DNA from: Flammeovirgaceae bacterium UBA5585
Lineage (GTDB): Bacteria > Bacteroidota > Bacteroidia > Cytophagales > Cyclobacteriaceae
Length of the DNA: 64,000 bases
Assembly (NCBI GenBank): GCA_002425185.1
Contig: DILT01000014.1
Location: 124,001 to 188,000, forward strand
Direction of reading: 5' to 3'
Under the pieces are notes generated by a model, which did not search any database, had not been told where the DNA came from, and saw only the letters and a list, made by a program, of their open reading frames with translations. The translations under genes and the position numbers were made by a program. Position 1 is the first letter of the stretch; each line of letters starts with the position of its first letter. This document shows positions 16,930-26,000 of the stretch, piece after piece.

Positions 16930-18306
16930 CTAAACCGCATCCGACAAACTACTGAACGTAAAGTCGCGGATTTTCATGGCCGGCATTAATGAACCGCCAC
17001 CAAAACCGCCAACGCGCTGCTGCTTACCTAACGTCTCCAAATTGTTCAGCATAATAATCGGGCTTTCATTGAAGCGGAAATTCTTGATTGGATGCTTAAT
17101 CTTTCCGTTCTCAATATAGAAAGTTCCATCGCGTGTAAGGCCGGTGTACAGCAATGTCTGTGGATCAACTGCCCGGATGTACCAGAAGCGTGTTACCAAA
17201 ACACCACGCTTGGTATCTTTAATCATATCTTCTATAGAAGCCGTGCCACCTTCCATAATCCGGTTGGCCGGAAAGGGCGTTGGCTCAACACCTTTTTGTT
17301 GTGCCCAATAGCGATCGTAGATCAGGTTAGAGACAACACCATTCTTCAACAAATCCATTTTCTTTCGGGCAAGGCCACCGCCACCACCTCCTCCGCCACC
17401 GAAACCTCCGCCTCCACCGCCACCACCGGCCCACGTAGAAGTCGGAACTTCTTCATGCCATGGATCGGTGTATATGTTCACTCGTTCATCCACAATTTTT
17501 TCGCCCAACTTTGTGCCGCCTCCCTTCTTCGACATGAAACTTCTCCCTTCATCGGCCGTACGCGCATTGAATCCACCAAACATCAATCCGATTAAATCTG
17601 CAGCCGCATTGGGTTCCAGGATAACCGTGTATTTGCCCGGCTCAATAGCCTTTGCATTTCTGGAGCGTAAGGCTTTCTCCATAGCAATTGCCGAAGCCTG
17701 TGCTGAATTTAATTTGCTCACATCATTGAAGTTGCGCGACACCCAACCCGAACCGGTTTCATCATTGGTGCGCATGGTTACGGTAAAGTCAACACTGGTT
17801 GCCTGATTATAGGCGAACAATCCCTTGCTGTTCATCATGGAACTGAATCCACGATTATCTTCCAAAAATCCGGCAGCAGTGATATCTTTTTTAGCAGCGG
17901 GACCAATACTATCCGCAGCAACCTGGGCACGGTAGTCTGGGGTAATTTTGGCGGTAGCCTCCGAAAATGTTTTAGAATCCGGACCGTAGGTTTGTGGGCC
18001 CAGCGGTTCCATAAACTCGGGGTTCTCAGGAGCTAACTGTGCCAACTCTTCTGATCGTCTTACGGTTCGTTCAATTGATGCATCATCAAATTCGTTAATG
18101 GTAGCCGAACCGGATTTCTTACCGAAGTAAGATGAAACACCCAGGCTCACGTTGCTGTCTTCACCAGCTGTGGATACACTGTTACGCGCATAGCGGATGT
18201 TGCCGCCATCATTTCCGTTCAGGGTAACTTCACAGCCATCGGCTTTGGAAAAGCTGATCACTTTCTCCAGTATCTTTTTTGCTTCTTCTTTAGATAGTAT
18301 TGCCAT
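16930..18306 (-). CDS. TldE/PmbA-family protein, copy 2, with polyglycine insertion
   Basis: 458 residues, closely similar to TldE copy 1 throughout (GNIRYARNSVST, AGFLEDNRGFSSMMNSKGLF, IKHPIKNFRFNESPI, C-terminal TFSSLSDAV). It differs by a glycine-only loop at residues about 293-311 (two runs of eight and nine Gly around a Phe) after the STWAG segment, where copy 1 has a short SGDGLPQEK. No signal peptide and no HExxxH. It lies 109 bp after tldD copy 2, with an AT-rich inverted repeat between. It is the likely partner of TldD copy 2 or 3. Confidence 0.88.
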   Translation of the reverse strand: MAILSKEEAKKILEKVISFSKADGCEVTLNGNDGGNIRYARNSVSTAGEDSNVSLGVSSYFGKKSGSATINEFDDASIERTVRRSEELAQLAPENPEFMEPLGPQTYGPDSKTFSEATAKITPDYRAQVAADSIGPAAKKDITAAGFLEDNRGFSSMMNSKGLFAYNQATSVDFTVTMRTNDETGSGWVSRNFNDVSKLNSAQASAIAMEKALRSRNAKAIEPGKYTVILEPNAAADLIGLMFGGFNARTADEGRSFMSKKGGGTKLGEKIVDERVNIYTDPWHEEVPTSTWAGGGGGGGGFGGGGGGGGGLARKKMDLLKNGVVSNLIYDRYWAQQKGVEPTPFPANRIMEGGTASIEDMIKDTKRGVLVTRFWYIRAVDPQTLLYTGLTRDGTFYIENGKIKHPIKNFRFNESPIIMLNNLETLGKQQRVGGFGGGSLMPAMKIRDFTFSSLSDAV

Positions 18307-18310
18307 GATT

Positions 18311-18420
18311 AATTCAATATTTAAAATTCAAGATTTAAAATTCAATATTCAGTTTATAGTTGTCGTTTGCTTCAAGGTTCCGTTCTATTTTGAATTTTGA
18401 ACCTTGAATTTCGAATTATA
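18311..18420. repeat. AT-rich imperfect inverted repeat between tldD copy 2 and tldE copy 2
   Basis: The left arm (about 18311-18353) is made of units like TTTAAAATTCAA; the right arm (about 18389-18420) has the complementary TTTTGAATTTTGAACCTTG. The 35-bp centre is unrelated. The right arm runs into the last codons of the tldD copy 2 gene. It resembles small dispersed hairpin repeats; no transposase is linked. Confidence 0.55.
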
Positions 18421-20059
18421 GTGTTCTTCCAGTATTGATCACATTTACTCCGTTAAAGCGCGCGGTTGCCGATCCATGCGATACAGCATTCGATTGACTT
18501 GGCTGGCCTTTGCCATCGTTAAAGGCTCCGTTCAACCGGTAGTCGCGTTCATCGCAAATCTGAACACACGAGTTCCAGAACTCCTGCGTGTTGGCCTGGT
18601 ACGCTACATCTTTCAACATGCCTTCAATTTTTCCATTCTTGATTTCAAAAAACAGCACGCCACCAAACTGGAAGTTGTAGCGCTGCTGATCGATGGAGAA
18701 GGAACCATCTTTAACAATGTAAATTCCTTTCTCAACACCCGAAATCATCTGCTCGGGTGTAACCTGATCTTTACCCGGCTGCAGTGACACATTTGGCATA
18801 CGCTGAAATTGCACATCGCTCCAGCTCTGAGAATAGCAGCAGCCATGCGATTCTTTTAAGCCTATTATGTGTGCCTGATCGCGGATGGCCTGGTAGTCCA
18901 CCAATACACCATCTTTAATAAGGTGCCAGCGCTTGCACTTTACCCCTTCATCATCATACCCAACAGCACCCAACGAGCCTACTTCGGTTTTATCGGCATC
19001 GAAGTTTACGATCTTGCTTCCAAACTGAAACTTTTTCGACTCCCACTTATCCTTGGTGAGAAAACTTGTACCGGCAAAGTTGGCTTCATAGCCCAGCACA
19101 CGGTCAAGTTCGGTGGGGTGTCCTACCGACTCATGAATGGTAAGCCATAAATGCGATGGCTCAAGTACCAGGTCGTACTTGCCGGGCTCCACTGACTTTG
19201 CAGCAATCATTTGTTTGGCCTGCTCGGCAGCCATAGCCGCGTCTTCTACAATGTCGTATGACTTATTATAAAGTATGATACCTCCCGGCCCTTGTATTTT
19301 ATCTTCCGTTTTTCCATCCAGGTATTCGTAACCCATGCCAACCGGGGCGCTGAAGGCTGATCGGTTTTTAAACTGGCCCGATGCGCGGTCGACCATGGAT
19401 ACGGAAAAATTCGGCCAGGTGCGGTGAATGTCCTGATCGATGTATGAGCCATCGGATGAAGCAAAGTATTTTTGCTCATTCACCAGGAAGATCAAACTAT
19501 TCACAAAGGTTGCACCCTTTTCCATTGCTCTTGCATTCGCGTTCAGCAACAGATCAACTTTATCTTTAACCGCAACTTCAAATCCATTTTTTTTAATGGG
19601 AGTTTTCCAACTCACCTCACCATAGGCAGCTACGGGCACCAATTTAACCGGTTCCTTCTGAAATTTTGAATTGGCTTTCGCGATGGCTACGGCACGCTCG
19701 GTTATTTTTTTGATACCATCGGCAGTTACATCATTGCTGGCAGCAAAGCCCCAGGTGCCGTTTGCAATCACACGCACACCGGCACCAAACGATTCGGTGT
19801 TTACAATACCCTGGACTTTGCGTTCGCGTGTAGTCACAAACTGGTTCAAGTATCGCCCGATACGCACATCGGTATACGTGGCACCTAATGATTTAGCGGT
19901 ATTGAGCGCAACATCAGCCAATTGTTTTTTCTGAGTTGTGTCAAGTCGTGGCGTTAGCAGAAAGGCAAGATCAACAGGCTGACCAAAAGCTCCCATAGGA
20001 AGCATGGCTGCACCTGCACTCATGCCCGCCAATTGAATAAAATCTCTTCTCTTCATCAT
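18416..20059 (-). CDS. TldD-family metallopeptidase with twin-arginine signal, copy 2
   Basis: 547 residues. Signal MMKRRDFIQLAGMSAGAAML (RRDFIQL). The HExxxH site is HESVGH at about 309-314 in LWLTIHESVGHPTELDRVLG. The body is colinear with the other two TldD copies, including KCKRWHLIKDGVLVDYQAIR and AVSHGSATARFNGVNV at the C terminus. It lies seven bases after tldD copy 3, so the two are a tandem duplication translated from one message. Either could pair with TldE copy 2. Confidence 0.92.
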   Translation of the reverse strand: MMKRRDFIQLAGMSAGAAMLPMGAFGQPVDLAFLLTPRLDTTQKKQLADVALNTAKSLGATYTDVRIGRYLNQFVTTRERKVQGIVNTESFGAGVRVIANGTWGFAASNDVTADGIKKITERAVAIAKANSKFQKEPVKLVPVAAYGEVSWKTPIKKNGFEVAVKDKVDLLLNANARAMEKGATFVNSLIFLVNEQKYFASSDGSYIDQDIHRTWPNFSVSMVDRASGQFKNRSAFSAPVGMGYEYLDGKTEDKIQGPGGIILYNKSYDIVEDAAMAAEQAKQMIAAKSVEPGKYDLVLEPSHLWLTIHESVGHPTELDRVLGYEANFAGTSFLTKDKWESKKFQFGSKIVNFDADKTEVGSLGAVGYDDEGVKCKRWHLIKDGVLVDYQAIRDQAHIIGLKESHGCCYSQSWSDVQFQRMPNVSLQPGKDQVTPEQMISGVEKGIYIVKDGSFSIDQQRYNFQFGGVLFFEIKNGKIEGMLKDVAYQANTQEFWNSCVQICDERDYRLNGAFNDGKGQPSQSNAVSHGSATARFNGVNVINTGRTL

Positions 20060-20066
20060 CGTTGTT

Positions 20067-21707
20067 TTAAATGGTACGTCCGGTGTTGATTACGTTCACA
20101 CCGTTGAATCGTGATGTTGCACTGCCATGCGACACAGCACTGACTTGTGAAGGCTGGCCTTTTCCATCGAAGAAAGAACCAAACATGCGGTAATCACGCT
20201 CATCACAAATTTTAACGCAACTGTTCCAGAATTCCTGCGTGTTTGACTGGTAGGCGACATCGTTAAGCATACCTTCAATTTTTCCATTCTTGATTTCGTA
20301 GAACAGCGTTCCGCCAAACTGAAAGTTATAGCGCTGCTGATCGATGGAATATGATCCGCGGCCTGCTATATAAATTCCTTTCTCTACGTCTTTTATCATT
20401 TCATCAATGCTGTACGGATCTTTTCCGGGAGCTAACGAAACATTTGGCATGCGCTGGAACTGCACATCACTCCAGCCTTGTGCATAGCAGCAACCATGTG
20501 ATTCATTCTGGCCAATGATGTGAACCTGATCGCGGATAGCCTGGTAGTTCACCAGTATTCCATCTTTAATTAAATCCCAACGCTTGCATTTCACACCTTC
20601 ATCATCGTAACCAACAGCGCCCAATGAACCCGGTTGGGTTTTATCTGCAAAAATATTTACAAGCTTGCTACCATAATTAAAGTTACCGGCCTTCAATTTA
20701 TCCAGCGTGGCGAAACTTGTGCCGGCATAGTTTGCTTCATAGCCCAATACACGGTCAAGTTCAAGCGGGTGACCTACTGATTCATGAATGGTTAAGCCCA
20801 GGTGGTTCGGCTCAAGTACCAGATCATATTTTCCCGGCTCCACCGATTTAGCACTGATCATTTCCTTTGCCTGCTTCGCAGCAAGCGTGGCATCTTCAAC
20901 CATGTCGTAGCTGTTTCGGTACAGCATCACGTCCGCAGGACCTTTCACTTTATCGTCTGCTTTGGGGATCATGTATTCATATCCCATACCCATGGGCGCA
21001 CTCAACGCATCGCGTGTTTTGAATTTTCCTGATGTCCTGTCGATTGCAGAGACGGTGAAGGTTGGCCAGATGCGGTGTATATCCTGATCGATGTAGGATC
21101 CATCGGTTGACGCAAAATATTTTTGTTCGTTTACCTGGAACAGGTTGGAGTTGGCAAAGGTGGCACCATTCTTTAGGGCAGCCGCATTGGCGCCCAACAA
21201 TAATTCTACTTTTTCGGAAACCGGAACTTCAAACGCATTTTTTTGAATCGGTGTTTTCCAGGTTACTTCACCATGTCCTTGTGTTGGTGCCAGCTTTACC
21301 GGTTCCTTCTGAAATTTTGAATTCGCTTTCGCGATGGCAACAGCTTGTTGTGTGGCTTTACGAATACCGTCATCCGTAACGTTATTGGTAGCGGCAAAGC
21401 CCCAGGTGCCGTTTACAATTACACGAATGCCCGTACCAAATGATTCGGAATTGGTAATATTCTGCACCCGGTTCTCTCTGGTAGTAATGAACTGATTCAG
21501 GTATCTGCCAATACGAACATCGGCATAGGTTGCACCCAATGATTTAGCCGTGTTCAACGCTATATCGGCCAGTTGCTTTTTTTGCGCAACATCCATAGGT
21601 GAGGTAAGCAGTACATCCAGTGAGACAGGATTACCCATCATAGGAAAAGGCATTAACATCCCGCCAACACCTAGTCCTGCCAATTGAACAAAATCTCTTC
21701 TTTTCAA
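20067..21707 (-). CDS. TldD-family metallopeptidase with twin-arginine signal, copy 3
   Basis: 546 residues, first gene of the TldD/TldE run. Signal MKRRDFVQLAGLGVGGMLMP (RRDFVQL). HESVGH at 308-313 in LGLTIHESVGHPLELDRVLG; note LGL in place of LWL of the other copies just before the site. Rest as for the paralogues. No dedicated TldE immediately follows; the next gene is another TldD. Three catalytic and two non-catalytic subunits therefore occur in one strand-coherent stretch. Confidence 0.92.
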   Translation of the reverse strand: MKRRDFVQLAGLGVGGMLMPFPMMGNPVSLDVLLTSPMDVAQKKQLADIALNTAKSLGATYADVRIGRYLNQFITTRENRVQNITNSESFGTGIRVIVNGTWGFAATNNVTDDGIRKATQQAVAIAKANSKFQKEPVKLAPTQGHGEVTWKTPIQKNAFEVPVSEKVELLLGANAAALKNGATFANSNLFQVNEQKYFASTDGSYIDQDIHRIWPTFTVSAIDRTSGKFKTRDALSAPMGMGYEYMIPKADDKVKGPADVMLYRNSYDMVEDATLAAKQAKEMISAKSVEPGKYDLVLEPNHLGLTIHESVGHPLELDRVLGYEANYAGTSFATLDKLKAGNFNYGSKLVNIFADKTQPGSLGAVGYDDEGVKCKRWDLIKDGILVNYQAIRDQVHIIGQNESHGCCYAQGWSDVQFQRMPNVSLAPGKDPYSIDEMIKDVEKGIYIAGRGSYSIDQQRYNFQFGGTLFYEIKNGKIEGMLNDVAYQSNTQEFWNSCVKICDERDYRMFGSFFDGKGQPSQVSAVSHGSATSRFNGVNVINTGRTI

Positions 21708-21751
21708 AATTGTAAAATTTTAAATCCCCTTTAAGATGTTGAAATCTATAT

Positions 21752-21785
21752 AAAAAAAATAAAGGGGCACTTAAAATAGTGCCCC
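21752..21785 (-). terminator. Terminator of the PorP/SprF-like gene
   Basis: Stem GGGGCACT (21764-21771) / AGTGCCCC (21778-21785) with loop TAAAAT; on the minus strand it is followed by a T-rich run (21752-21763). It ends transcription of the gene at 21832-22902 before tldD copy 3. Confidence 0.8.
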
Positions 21786-21831
21786 CCGCTAATACTTTTA
21801 TTTGAGTGGTCAGAATAAGGGTGACCGGAAA

Positions 21832-22902
21832 TTAGAAATCCGGACAAGGAATAACAAGCTTATCCCTTGGAGGCTTGCGCGGATCGCGCATGGGCCAGGT
21901 GTACACCAAACTGAATTCATGAGCCCCTCCACTGCCGGCACCCAGTTTTGAAATCGTGTAGTCATAACTGTAGCCAATGTTCAGCGCCTGCTTTGCACCG
22001 ATGTTGGTGAAGCCCAGCAGCAGCACAATCGACTCATTATTAACAAAACCATTGACCTGTTTATAGGGAACACCCCGATACCATAAACCCAATACCAACG
22101 GTTCAGCCGTATAATAAAGACCTAGGTCGAGTTGATCAAACTGGCCCTGATGGCGATATTGAAAAGCTGGTGAGATACTCCGTTCTGCTTCCTGCGCATA
22201 CAAACCACTTCCCTTCACTCCGGGCTTCATTTTGTATTTGAACCCACCGTGTACCGATAATTTAATTGGCAGCGGACTATTCTCATCAATAATGGATTGA
22301 TTGGGTTGGTTCAGGTGAAAAGCGGCAATGCCTAACCATGCCGTCTTGGTAAAAAAGACACCCCCTAGCGATAAATCAACAAAGGTCTTGCTAAAATTAG
22401 TAACAAACTGCTCGGCTGTTGTCGGGGAAATAATCTGACCGGTAGTGGGATCAAACTGATCGCCAAACGTGAGCTTGTTAAAGTTAATATCTCTATTATA
22501 GAGTGATACCTGTGCTCCGGGACGAAAACCCAGGTTTTTTGAGAATTGAAGTTCGTAGGAATACTGAAGACCAACATTCAGCGATCGTAAGCCTGCCAGC
22601 CCTTCAACATCACGGGTTAGAATAATACCTACTCCACTTCGCTTATCTTCAATAAAATAATCGAAATAGGCCGACATGGTAGTGAAGTTAGCATCAATGG
22701 CCGGCCATTGATTACGGTAGTTAATGCCGGCTCGGGCCTGCCCGGTTCCTCCAGCCAGGGCAGGATTCAGGTAAAGTGGCGCTGCATAAAACTGCGAAAA
22801 CTGTGGGTCTTGTGCAGTTACTTCTGTTTTGGCAGCAAGCATTAATAACCCAATCAGGAGGAGTAAATAAATTGGCTTACAGCGTGTTTTAGGTTGCAGC
22901 AT
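21832..22902 (-). CDS. PorP/SprF family outer-membrane protein (T9SS-associated)
   Basis: 356 residues. Signal peptide about 1-30 (LLLLIGLLMLAAKTEVTAQ), then the family opening DPQFSQFYAAPLYLNPALAG. The rest is beta-barrel-like, with ARAGINYRNQWPAI and an aromatic C terminus. SprF/PorP proteins help export particular T9SS cargo such as SprB; many Bacteroidota carry a PorP-like gene beside each large type B cargo. Here it is divergent from, and 177 bp away from, a 1741-residue type B cargo gene, which is its likely client. Confidence 0.93.
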   Translation of the reverse strand: MLQPKTRCKPIYLLLLIGLLMLAAKTEVTAQDPQFSQFYAAPLYLNPALAGGTGQARAGINYRNQWPAIDANFTTMSAYFDYFIEDKRSGVGIILTRDVEGLAGLRSLNVGLQYSYELQFSKNLGFRPGAQVSLYNRDINFNKLTFGDQFDPTTGQIISPTTAEQFVTNFSKTFVDLSLGGVFFTKTAWLGIAAFHLNQPNQSIIDENSPLPIKLSVHGGFKYKMKPGVKGSGLYAQEAERSISPAFQYRHQGQFDQLDLGLYYTAEPLVLGLWYRGVPYKQVNGFVNNESIVLLLGFTNIGAKQALNIGYSYDYTISKLGAGSGGAHEFSLVYTWPMRDPRKPPRDKLVIPCPDF

Positions 22903-23079
22903 CGGAGCAAATTAAAGCGATTCGTGATATTTAAAAAACACTGGGCAGGCAAATGACCTCCTTTTCTGATTCTTAACGATATTTTTAGTCAAATTGTATA
23001 CTTTAGCGATGGTTGGGCGTTTAGAATTTGATCGTTTACCACGTTTACACTTAGTTTAAGGTTGCATAGTTATAAAACA

Positions 23080-26000
23080 ATGAGGGTGATACAGCAAGTA
23101 CGCGGGTTGGTTTTGATTTTGTGCGTATGGTTTGGTGCCGATGTATCAGCACAAGATTTCTCACGACACAACTGGTATTTTGGAAACAGCACTACGGCCA
23201 TTCGCTTTAGCCGATCAGATAATACACCCAGTCTCGTAACCAATCAGAAGCTGCCTTTCGGAACAGGCGGCAGCGCAGTAGCGTCAAGCCCCATCAATGC
23301 CGACCTGATGTTTTACAGCGATGGATCACGGGTGTACGATATCAGCGCAAACCCGGCACCCATGCCCAATGGTTCCGGCTTGTTGGGCAATAGTTCCGGT
23401 AATCAACCTGTAGCCATTTGCCCGGTGCCCGGTGTTAACAATCAGTATTATATTTTTACCAACAGTGCGAATGGCGCAGCCGGAGGAAGCATCGTATTCA
23501 GTATAGTCGATATGACGGCTTTCGGTAATTCGATTTTTCCAGCGCCACCCACGGGCGATGTAACAACTAAAAACCAACCCATAGGATTACCCGCCAACAG
23601 CCGGTCGGAAGCGATGATGATCGTGCCCCATGATAACGGCACAGACTACTGGTTAATCACCCATGAAAACGGAACAGACAATTATACCGTAACACATGTT
23701 CAGCCTGCCGGTGTCTTTACGCACAACACATTTCCAAACCTTACAGGAGGTTTGGATATTTCTGCAAGCAACTTTGCGTATCATCCTGCATCCGGAAAAA
23801 TTGCCGTTACCCCGTTAACCGTTAACCGGAATGTTGCCCTTCTGGATTTTGACGATGCAACAGGCATACTTTCTTTCGATCAATTTGTTTTAAACTCAGC
23901 AAGTTCCATCGCGGGTGCACTCTATGATACAGAGTGGAGCCCGAATGGAAGATTTCTTTATCTCTCCAGGCGAAACGATTCAGGTGCAGACGCACAGGTT
24001 TTACAGTTTGATTTGCTTAATCCATTAGTAACACTGGCACCGGTGCTGCCACTGGCGGTTAACAGAAGTTACGGTTTACAACTTGCACCTGACACGTCCA
24101 TCTATCACATCTACCAGGCAACTGGTGGTGGCCCATTTCTGATTGGAAGACTTTCGGATACGGATAGCCTTGCAAGCCTGGTGCAATATCAAGCTGTTGC
24201 TTTTCCTGCCAATCCAAATATTAACGGAACCCAATTTCCTTCCTTCTCACCTTCTTTTGATCTTAACCTTACAGTATCTTTTGTAACGGCTGGCACGTGT
24301 TCCAATTCACCGGTATCATTCTACCCCACCGTTACACCCGGTGCCGACAGTTTGGTGTGGGACTTTGGGGATGGCAACGGAGCAACGGCATGGAGTCCGG
24401 TGCATACCTATGCAAATGGTGGCAGCTTCAACGCTACGGTAACAGCCTTTTTAAATGGGCAGTCTGCCACGGCATCCAATCCGGTAACCATTACTCAATT
24501 TGATCTTCAACTCAATTTAGTTTCAGATACTACGGCTTGCGAATGTGAACTTCCGGTAAATAATGGGATTCCTCCTTGCCCGAATGACACCAGTGATGAT
24601 ATGCGTATTACCGTTGACATTCAAAACGGAACACCAATCTCCATCATTTGGTCGAACGGGGATACCGGGGCCGTACTTACCCCTGACTCTGCCGGATATT
24701 ACTATGTTGTAGTTACGGATGCCACCGGGTGCAGTGCCTATGCAGGTGTGAATGTGCGTGAATATGGTTTACAAGATCAACGATCGAACATCTGGTACTT
24801 CGGACAAAATGCGGGTATTGATTTTAATGTTCCTCCACCTGTTGCACTTACCAGTCCGATCAACAGTCCGGAAGGCGTTGCCGTAATCAGCAATCGAAAC
24901 GGTCAGGTTATTTTTTCTACAGATGGTGCACGTATTTTTGATCGCAACGATGTAGAAATAACACCTGCCCCCATGCCGCCCGGTTTGGGCGGTGAACCCG
25001 GATCAACACAATCTGCGCTGATCATACCGGTGCAAGGCGATGAAACGCTTTACTACATTTTTACTACACAGGAAGTGCACGGTACCGGTACCTATGAACT
25101 GCGGTATTCGTTGTTCGATATAAAACTGAATAGCGGTGATGGTGGTGTTGTGGAGTATAACCAACTTCTCTTTGCCCGAAGTACGGAACGCATTACCGGT
25201 AATGCCGGGTGGTTAATTGCCCATGAATATGGAAACAATTCATTTCGTGCATATCCTGTTTCACAACAAGGCATTGGCAACCCGGTAATCTCCAGCATTG
25301 GCTCCGACCACGTGCTCACCGCTCCGGAAACCGGTCACGGATACATGAAACTAGGTGGCAATAATTTGTTGGCGGTGGCTCTATCCAACCCGGGTGTTTC
25401 AAACGTGTTGGAGATTTTTGATTTCGATAACGCTACCGGTATTGTTTCAAACTTTCGCACCGCTAACCTGAACAGTGCCACAGGACAGGTATATGGCGTT
25501 GAGTTTGCCGGAAATAAAATACTAACTACGTTGCTTGGCACACCTTCCGCTATTCGCGAATTCTATATCGACTTCCAGGGCAATCCCCAATTGATTACGC
25601 CTCCACTGGCCGATATTAACGAGGAACTAGGCGCTATACAACGCGGTCCTGACGGGCAGATTTATGTAGCGGTTAACAACCGAACTTCACTCGGGACAAT
25701 TACTATTAATCCTGACACCCTTCAGGTTTCCAATTTTAATGTAAATGGTTTTGCCCTGGCGGGTGGCACGCAAAGTCGTTTAGGACTCCCTAATTTTATT
25801 CAGAGCATTGGTAATCCCAATCAACCTCCGGGAATGGACATTGCCGGATTCTGTTTGGGTGATCCAACTTTATTTACTGGTTTTGGTACCGATCCGATCG
25901 ATCAATTTGAATGGTCGTTTGGCGATGGCTTCGGATCTGACTCCTCTCAGGTTCAGCATACCTATGCAGCAGCAGGAGATTACATCGTGACGTTACGTGT

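Noticed and set aside
17374..17434. Microsatellite or CRISPR-like array from the glycine tract
   Set aside because: The repeats are GGN codons in frame within a conserved tldE gene, with no spacers and no regular direct repeat.
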